64,000 nucleotides of DNA from NCBI RefSeq assembly GCF_027942865.1, contig NC_134507.1, positions 5,784,026 through 5,848,025 of the forward strand. The letters run 5' to 3'. The stretch is from Odontesthes bonariensis (lineage: Eukaryota > Chordata > Actinopteri > Atheriniformes > Atherinopsidae). Under the pieces are notes generated by a model. The model saw only the letters and a list, made by a program, of their open reading frames with translations. It was not told the origin of the DNA and did no database searches. Made by a program: the position numbers and the translations under genes. Positions 56,380 to 64,000 of the stretch are shown here, piece by piece (the first letter of the stretch is position 1; the number at the start of each line of letters is the position of its first letter).

Positions 56380-59300
56380 GTAAGTTTATAAAAAAAAAAC
56401 CGTTTGAATAGTTACCCCTAGAAATCGGCTAACTGCTATTCTGTTTCTTCTCTGTACACGTCACCGTTCTGTGCTGCTTAAAACATCGTCCGGGTCTTCA
56501 GAAATTACATGTTTATAAATTATATATTGTGGGGTTTTTTCCCCTCTGTTGCTGTGAAAATGCTGTCGTCGTCATTGCTACCATTTTCTTGATGATAGAT
56601 AATCTTATCGGCATTCAGTAAACCCTCAGTGGGAAGACAGATTAAACAAACTTTAGTGCAAAGTCCAGTATTTCTACTGGTACAACTTATCTGCCCATTA
56701 GAAGAGTATTAGGGCCAGGCATAAGAAAAAATAATAATATGTTGCCTTTCGAGATTAAAGTCGTGGACTTTATTCTCGACAGGTAAAATAAAAATATTTT
56801 TTCTTATGCCTGGCCCTAATACTCTTCCGTATTTTAATGCGTCTAACTTGACGAAAATATAGCAACGTAATGTTCCCCATTCTTTGGCAGGTGTCCTCGT
56901 TAAAGAGTACAGTAAAGTTAACAGGGAAGCAAATAAATAGATATTGCGCTGCAGTTTTAAATACAGGTGCTTAATTAATAGATACTGTTTGCTGCACCCA
57001 CTAACAACAAATATATTTAAAACTGTTGTCGAAGAAGTCAGAAATGCGTTGCTGTGCGGGTCAGACGGGCAATCAACCAAAGTGCTATTTATTTATTTAT
57101 TTATCTTTTAATACTGGAAAATGTTGCAGTTCTTCATACATATATTAATTTCATTACCACTTTCCAGGCGTTTACCAGGGGGGGCACGAAGGAAATGGTA
57201 AAAAAGTTGTCAAGTACTTATTTTAAGTTGGAGAGTTTGAGCATTTTTGGTGTCAATCCAATAACTAGACTCCAGCCTTTATCTGGGGCCCTGCAACCGA
57301 GTCCCTTTGTTTTTCTCCATTCACGTCATTGGTGCGACTGTGACTGTTAACAGGTGGACACGGGGAGGCAACAGCAAAAGAGCAAAAAAAAAAACGGCAA
57401 AAGAGCAATGCCATTTCAGTTGGCTGACGTGTTTGTACGAATTTGGTCGTTGTAATTTCTTCTTTTTTTTTCCCCTTTGGTGTGCAGTCATGCGAAAAAC
57501 ATTTTTATCAAGGCAAGGCAAGTTTATTTGTATAGCACAAGTAGACTACAAGGCATTCAAAGGATTCAAAGTGCTTTACAGATCCATTAAAACAGTAGAA
57601 ATAAAAAGCATGATTTAAATTTTAAACAAAAAAGAAAGAAATAAGAACAATAGATAAAATCAGTAGTTAAAATGTGATTAAGTTTTGAGCTTTATTCAAA
57701 CGCAGCTGAAAATAGGTGTGTCTTCAGCCTGGACTTAAACACACTGAGTGTTTCAGCTGATCTGAGGCTTTCTGGGAGTTTGTTCCAGACATGTGGAGCA
57801 TAGAAGCTGAATGCAGCTCCTCCATGTCTGGTTCTGACTCTGGGAACTGATAGAAGACCGGATCCAGATGACCTGAGGGGTCTGGAAGGTTCATACTGGG
57901 TCAGGAGGTCACTGATGTATTTTGGTTTGATATCAGTCATCAAACAAGGAATAACAACGAGACTGTTATCATTTGTCCATTAAATGACCTTCAACTTTAA
58001 AATGCTCGTTATGTTTCATGTGACAAAAGTTTGAACGACAACCACAACATGACACGTAACTTTATTAAAGTCGATGCTTGTTCTCACAACAAGGCTGCAC
58101 TTTGTGGAGCATACAGATGCTACAGTCATGATCCAAAGTGCTCCAAAGAGTCATTCATAGAGCCAAAGCAGCTGTCTTCTGCGGGGAAATCACACCAACC
58201 ACCCCTGGACTTCCCAGTATTAGCTAAAACTGCCAGTGTGGGCTTTCAAAAGAGGAGCCAGGCGTGCTTCTTCTGGTCAGTATACCATGCTTTTTATACC
58301 ACCATACCACCATATTCCATTTTTTATTTTATTTTTTTGCAGTGCATAGTGTTTGCACCAGAAAAAATCCCATTCGGGTCCCTCGGCGCGTTTGGCAGCT
58401 TCTGTGAATACCTCGTGGAGAACCACGCCGGCTTGATGTACAAAGGGTAAGTGAGTAGATGCCGCTGGTGCTCTGCAGGCATCAGGCATACGCTTCCCGA
58501 GGAAAGACATGGAATTAAGGGACAATGCTTAGATGCTTTAATACTACAACATTTTCACATTTTTTGTTATTTTGGTTAAGAATATTTCAAACTTTGATCA
58601 GGATTGCAACAACACAGCCAGTCTCACATATTGTGAGAGTTTAGACTTGAATCAGGCGTAAATTGAAATGCTCGACCATTTTGCAACTATTGGATTAAGC
58701 AGAACAGCTTCAAATGACGTGCAAAGCACCTGTACAATGCTTCAATACAGCGTTTAATCAACAAGAGCCTGAATGGTTTTCCTCACTGACGGATCGTTAC
58801 CACTACTCCACAGGTCCTTAGTATTATTATTTAGCCCTGCGAGTCACATGACGCACCGTCAGACAGCAATCAAAGCTTTTTGTTTGACTTCTTCTGAAGT
58901 CACGTGACATGCAGGGTTGTTTCTAAGCTGCACATTTTATCCAATAAAGAGGGTAACTTGAACCCATTGCCCAATGTTTGGTGTGGAATCATTTGTGAAG
59001 AGGTTGACCTATTTTCTTTTTTTCTTTTTGAATTGTCATGTGACCTCAGCTTGCAGTGATGCAGGTGGATGTTGCCTACGACCCCAGTTCCTAAATGTTA
59101 GGATGTCGTGTAGAATGTAAATGAAGACAAAATGCAATGTTTTTCAAATCCCATGAACCAATGTTTTCATTCACAATAGAACATTTCGAAGTTTGAAAGG
59201 GAGACACTTTACTATTTGACGAAAAGTATCGGCTCATCTTGAATTCGATGGGCAAGGCAACACGTAGTAAAGTTGGGACGGAGCCATGTTTACCACTGCG

Positions 59301-60837
59301 TAGCATCTCCTCTTCTTTCAACAACAGCCTGTAAACGTTTGGGAACTGAACCAACAGTTGTTGGACCTTTGGGAGAGGAATGTTGTACCAATCTTTCCCG
59401 AGAAAAGTTTCTAGCTGCTCAACAGTCCTGTCCACTCCAGCAGCCACACTCTGCTACTACGAAGCCATGCTGTTGTAACATCTGCCGTATACAGTTTGTC
59501 TTGCTGAAATATGCAAAGCCTTCCCTGTAAAAGACGTCATCTGGTTGGGAGCGCGTGTTGCTCTAAAACCGGCATCTACCCTTGAGCAATGAAGGTGCCT
59601 TTCCAGATGTGCAGGTTGCCAGTTCTAGAAGCGCTAATGTACCCCCATAACATCACAGATGCAGGCTTTTAGAACCGAGCGCTGATAGCAAGTCAAATGG
59701 TCCCTTTGTGTCTTAGTCCGGAAGACTTGGCGTCCATGATTTGTCTGACCACAGAGCCGTTTTCCGATTTGCCTCGGCCCATTTGAAATTAACTTTGGTG
59801 ACGTTTCCAAGTCATGTTTCCATCTGTCTCATGATATAGCTTTTAACCGGAGGGCTCGACAATCACAGGCATCCAGTATTGACTTTTGGCCGTGTACCCT
59901 GCGCACAGAGAAGTCTCCAGAGTCTCTGAATCTTTTGATGATACAATGTACTGTGTATGATGGAATATTTAAAGGATTGAACATTTTACTTTGAGGAAGA
60001 TTGCTGAACCCCTGCATCTCTAAGGTGCACATCTCTGTTGCTATTTAGCCTAATCAGTCTTTCTTTCTTGTGTCACTTAATTTTCTAGCCTTTTGTTGCC
60101 CCATCCCAACTTTTTTGAGACGTTCAGAATGAGCTCCTATCTTGTATTATGCAACACTAAACCGTCTCTCATTTCTATTTTCTATCATGAATGAAATACT
60201 GGTTTGAGAGATCTGCAAATCATTGCGTTCTGCTTTTATTTACACTTTACAGAGCGTCCCAACATTTTTGGCATTGGGGTTGTGTTTTGGCATGAAGTCA
60301 GTGAGATTACTGTCACTGTTGCCGTGTTTTTAGACCACGGTTGTTTTCAGGTTAAAGATAATTGCATTAATCTTTTTTTTTTAAAGGGGATGTCACATAA
60401 AAATGCTTTTGTTTTTTCCCAGGTGGTGGGCGGCCCTGGTTATTCATGTCTTTGAGTCCTGCGTTGCACTAAATGTGTGCAGGTAAGAATGATGTCCACA
60501 AGGTGGTGCTATACCCTAATATGACCATCTGAACTTGTAGTTTGACTTTTTGGACACTCAGGTTCTCCACATAACTTGGGTATCTTGTAACAAACCTTAA
60601 AGTTCATCACGAACACCCATTCGAATTGCAATCAATATGCTACTCTACGGATCAGCAGTGACTGCACAAGCAGTGAAACATTTGAAAACTTGGCTCCATC
60701 TCTTGTTTCCTTGCAGCAACAAAGGCATCACCGACACGACCACTCGCCGCCTGTGGTTTGTCCAGACCCTTCTGTTTGGCTTTGCCTCCCTTGGCCTTCT
60801 ACTCAAGTACGACCCCAAGCGTCCCAAACAGCACTGA
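56293..60837 (+). CDS. tmem254: TMEM254 small membrane protein, complete, four exons
   Basis: Exons 56293-56379, 58343-58446, 60423-60482 and 60717-60837, all GT/AG with matching phases, encode 123 aa, equal to the human length as I recall it. Hydrophobic segments: about 13-29 (TSLFWIVTVTVMVAYYT), about 63-83 (GWWAALVIHVFESCVALNV, across the exon 2/3 boundary) and about 96-113 (LWFVQTLLFGFASLGLLL), so three transmembrane helices are likely. The C-terminus KYDPKRPKQH is basic and cytosolic in style. YF.R.SLFW, E..A..L and NKGIT match TMEM254 (C10orf57). Molecular function is not established. Transposons lie in introns 1 and 2 without disturbing the exons. Confidence 0.93.
56701..56827. mobile_element. 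Short palindromic MITE (127 bp)
   Basis: GAAGAGTATTAGGGCCAGGC and GCCTGGCCCTAATACTCTTC are exact inverted ends. The symmetry continues through ATAAGAAAAAATA, so about 35 bp of each side pair. The central 50 bp include AAAGTCGTGGACTTT. Confidence 0.82.
57515..57960 (-). mobile_element. L2-like LINE 3' end
   Basis: Minus-strand frame YISDLLTQYEPSRPLRSS, LLSVPRVRTRHGGAAFSF, YAPHVWNKLPESLRS, FKSRLKTHLFSAAFE: the C-terminus of an L2-type reverse transcriptase, in the best preserved frame of this family in the window. The tail includes AAGGCAAGTTTATTTGTATA. Confidence 0.85.
58343..58446 (+). CDS. tmem254: tmem254 exon 2
   Basis: 104 bp, CIVFAPEKIPFGSLGAF to GLMYK plus two bases; acceptor TTTTTTTGCAG, donor AAAGG|GTAAGTG. 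Confidence 0.93.
58447..60422 (+). other. tmem254 intron 2
   Basis: 1,976 bp, more than half made of the TIR transposon at 59079-60282; no other feature. Confidence 0.85.
59079..60282 (-). mobile_element. Degenerate TIR DNA transposon, Tc1-like interior
   Basis: 1.2 kb. The left end, CGACCCCAGTTCCTAAATG, and the inverted right end, CAACCCCAATGCCAAAAATG, are alike over about 75 bp. On the minus strand near 60000-59840 the frame reads IPSYTVHCIIKRFRDSGDFS then GQKSILDACDCRALR. This resembles the helix-turn-helix region of Tc1-like transposases (TV..IIKRF...G, GRKS.LD). The rest is not readable as transposase, so the copy is defective. Confidence 0.7.
60423..60482 (+). CDS. tmem254: tmem254 exon 3
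   Basis: 60 bp, GWWAALVIHVFESCVALNVC with phases 2 in and 2 out; acceptor TTTTCCCAG, donor CAG|GTAAGA. Confidence 0.93.
60717..60837 (+). CDS. tmem254: tmem254 exon 4 coding part
   Basis: 121 bp, (S)NKGITDTTTRRLWFVQTL to PKRPKQH and stop TGA at 60835-60837. Acceptor TTTCCTTGCAG. Last transmembrane segment and basic tail. Confidence 0.93.
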
Positions 60838-61407
60838 TGTCAGCAGGAGGAGCTTACAGCTGAATCGCTCTCTCCCCAGTGCCTCTTCCTCTTCCACCAT
60901 CTCTTTCCCGTTGATATGAATCAGTGTCGAGGTGCGCAGAGATTAGGAAAACACTTGAGCCTTCAAGTGTTAACGCAATAACATATCTCTGATTGAGACA
61001 CTACGTATTTTTCTGACTTAGTTTCTGTTGTAACCTCTGCCCCCGTGATAGGACAGATACTGGTCTCGTTCCGTGTATTTTCTAAACAAAAAAAAGCTTA
61101 AGGGGGGTTGTACTATCTTGTAGAATTAAAATTGTAGTTTTTCTAAAAAAAAAATTTTTTTAAAAGTAATATAACTGACTTGTTGACTCTGCCTAGAGCC
61201 AAAATGTCTGTGCAGTAGAAGGGGAGTTTTAAATTTATTTGCTCTGCGCTCATGATGTTTACATCAGCTCCCAGGATAACTCTAGGGATATTCTTTAAAT
61301 TTGCTCCAGGATCAAAAATAAAGCGGCCTGCCGTCAGGTTTACTTGGTCTTGAGCCTTTAAACAACAAACTGAAAGTCTTAATGCTATCGATTTATACTG
61401 TATTAAC

Positions 61408-61413
61408 AATAAA
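61408..61413 (+). terminator. tmem254: Poly(A) signal of tmem254
   Basis: AATAAA about 570 bp beyond the stop codon, followed by GT/T-rich sequence. The first clear signal on the plus strand after the gene. Confidence 0.6.
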
Positions 61414-64000
61414 GCATGATTTCTGAACTTTTTGTTTACCCAAGATTGCTCAAGCGTGAATTATTTCACCCTGCGTGTCCCTGAATTTAACAGAAGAATA
61501 TATTCAAACCCATATACATGTATGTATGTATGGGAAGCGGAAATCTAATATCTCCGCTGTTTTGCCAGTGTGTTAGGGGTACAGTAAATTTGGTCAACAG
61601 AAAGGGGATGCAGGGCTCTGAGTATGTGCTGCTGAATTACTCCTTAAAGGTTTCAGTTGTGCGTGAGCTGGAAAACCGATATGGACACTGAATATTAAGA
61701 GGTGAGGGAAGACGCTCATGAATACCTGAGGTACCTGCATTGATGCAGTTTTTCCTCGGACAAAAGACAGTTTATTTCACCCTGAATACCTGTTTGTTTA
61801 GATCCACTGTTTATGTGTGGAATGTGTTATCCGTGCAGAGTAGAAAATGCTGAAAAGAACAACGGCGTGCTTTGCAAAGAAGTATGAATAAGGCACAAGT
61901 CTGCAGCTAGATAAATGACCCAGAAATATCTAACTATGAGCCATAAGAGCAGGTTGATGTTTTCCCTCTCTTTCTGTTTATTATAGAGCTTCTTCTAAAT
62001 CTTCCTTTATTGTCTAACCATTTTTTATGAAAAGAGAAAATTCCTTGTGGCCGCAACGTTCAAAGCAACGTCGACTGGTTTAATCTCGTCACACTGACTG
62101 GGATTCATGTAAATAAATATGTGTGAGTGTGAGCATCCACTGAAAACATAATAATTCACATTTGAAGGTTTTTTTTTTTGTTGTTGTTCGATTCCCAATC
62201 TTGGGGACATATACCATATATTGTACAGTATATACTTTATTTCTAAAATATACCCTCCATTAGAACAACACAAAAGTAACACGAGGCAACGCATCTAATG
62301 TGCTTTTGGAATTTTTGAACTGCTCGCTTAGTGGAAGTGTGGTTTGATTCTCATTGGCGCCTCTTTTGCTTTTCCTAAGTCCATACAAATTTGCCCTGCC
62401 ATTCTTCCTTAAACTCATGACATTTACCAACAAGGTCAGAGTGAAGTGCTTAGGAAAATACATCTCATCTCTTTCAACTGGATCCACTTTATTTGCCAAC
62501 TAGCATGCAAATTAGCATGCTAGCTTAGCCCATGCAATACACCTTTGTATAACTACAGTACTGGACAAATTAAAACCCATGAACTGATGATATGTGCTTG
62601 ACAAAATGATAAAGGGAGAATTAAAGTTGCTACTGTTGTGATAAACCCTACGGCCATAGTCTCAACAGTTAATTCTCTGGGGCCGTGAACGTTTGTCAAA
62701 TGAGGCATTTCATTCTGAACCAAAACTGTTTGGAGGATCAAAACTGCCAAAGCAACAACAAAAAAAGAAGTAATGATAATGGTTATATTTTTAGCAATCA
62801 CTGTAAAGTCTTTTGGAAAGCAGTGTATAAACTGAAAGACTAGCAAAACCATCTATGCATTCACTTCAGGCCAAAAGGATCAACCTTTTGAAGCAACACT
62901 GACAGTTTCACATGTAACTAAAAAGTTTAGCATGTAATTTATGATGGTGCATTAGCAGAAATGCATTATCTCAATCAAACCTATTGGTGCAGAAATGCCA
63001 GAAAACAATGATAACTGTGTTTTCTTTACCATTGATGCAGTGGGTCGCCTCTCACCCATCTGCCATCTTAAAATATAGTCAATAGTTAAGAAGGGGAATA
63101 AACATCAAACTCAGACTCTTGAATGTGCTTTTCATGATTTTAGAGGAGGGTGATGCATCGGATATTCTGTTGGTTGCAATTCTTGTGAGGTATCATGGAA
63201 TAAATTATTAAATGAAGACTTGAATTTATGTTCAGAAAGTCTAAATCTTCATTCAATTTTTTTATCAGATCTTGGAATTGAAATACCCCCAATCCAATTC
63301 AAAAACCACAAAACTGAATGTTGTTTCATGACTCCGAACAACGAGGAGGAGCGTGTATCATCCGTTTGACACGGGCTGAATGAGGCAGTAACACAGGGTC
63401 ACAATGTCCTCTGCTGATAGCCTTAAGAGCATTAACTCGTCTTAACTTTCCGAGTCTACATTGGAGCATCTCAAGCCGGTAATCGGGTGGATAGTGTACA
63501 CACAACCTACCCTAGTGTTATGCGTCACTTTTATTCTTAGGGAATATATACCACAAAGAAAAACTCAAGCTTTACCTCTATGCAGAAAAAAAACAACACA
63601 AAATAAATCCACGAACAGGGCTAATTTACTTCGGTTTTATTTAGAGAACACATTTTCACTATCATCTCATGTAATATATATATACAGAAATATATACAGT
63701 ACTTTATAAACATCCTTCTTTGAAAAATAAATCTCATATTCTGCTGTTATGTGGATCTGTGCCGCATTCATCCATGCAGTCCATCCTTCAGCTAATGTAG
63801 TGATTCAGATAAGAACTAGATTCCTCCTGGATGCGAGTTAACCACTTCACAGTAATCAGTGAGCCATGATGAACAAGAACAGCGGCAGAAATAAAGGAAG
63901 TAATACAAATTATATTTGCTCTATAATCTCACAGCTTTTCTGTACGCACACAGCTGAACAAGATTGTATCAAACATGTTGGTATGACGTGACGGAGCTCT
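61414..64000. other. Intergenic, no gene recognised
   Basis: AT-rich. An imperfect repeat of AGCATGC around 62502-62522 and several short TA runs (63676-63684). TTTATT at about 63636 could be a poly(A) signal for a minus-strand gene beyond the right edge, but nothing supports it further. Confidence 0.4.

Larger units (their letters stand above)
56380..58342 (+). other. tmem254 intron 1
   Basis: 1,963 bp; contains a palindromic MITE (56701-56827) and an inverted L2 end (57515-57960). The remaining sequence shows no feature. Confidence 0.85.

Overview
This window is vertebrate nuclear DNA, almost certainly from a teleost fish, probably a percomorph. The reasons are three spliced genes with clear vertebrate counterparts, one of them from the Mix-type homeobox group typical of fish; long CA/TG microsatellites; and a dense mixture of L2-like LINE 3' ends, Tc1/mariner, hAT, Ty3/gypsy, TTAA-flanked MITEs and a Maverick/Polinton element. 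No prokaryotic features (operons, CRISPR) are present or expected.

Layout. (1) 1-2.5 kb: edge of a gypsy LTR and a gypsy pol remnant, split by a hAT-type element with an 8-bp target duplication. (2) 6.1-27.2 kb, minus strand: a complete five-exon gene for the Rho-family GTPase RhoQ/TC10 (207 aa), with a GC-rich first-exon region to about 27.7 kb. Its 15-kb intron 2 and shorter introns 3 and 4 hold many transposon insertions. (3) 28.4-28.9 kb: an assembly gap of exactly 500 N. (4) 28.9-about 32.0 kb, minus strand: part of a Maverick/Polinton (adintovirus-like) element, with the start of a retroviral-type integrase running into the gap and two further uninterrupted reading frames (295 and 259 aa) that I cannot assign. 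Both have TATA-like sequences upstream, and behind them lie 187-bp tandem repeats and a C-rich tract. (5) 32-48.6 kb: gene-poor, with MITEs (including an 875-bp foldback element with about 390-bp arms), L2 ends, CA repeats and a weak candidate for an unidentified spliced transcript at 43.6-45.1 kb. (6) 48.65-50.72 kb, minus strand: a three-exon Mix-type (mxtx-like) homeobox gene, 317 aa, with a TATA box. (7) 52.7-55.8 kb: an L2 copy split by an IS630/mariner-type transposon, then LINE tails and a GATA repeat. (8) 56.29-60.84 kb, plus strand: complete four-exon tmem254 (123 aa), polyadenylation signal near 61.41 kb. (9) 61.4-64 kb: no gene recognised.

The three host genes are unrelated in function: a membrane-attached small GTPase, an embryonic transcription factor and a small membrane protein. 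They are neighbours by synteny, not members of a pathway. The least described part of the window is the Maverick/Polinton fragment and its two unassigned proteins.
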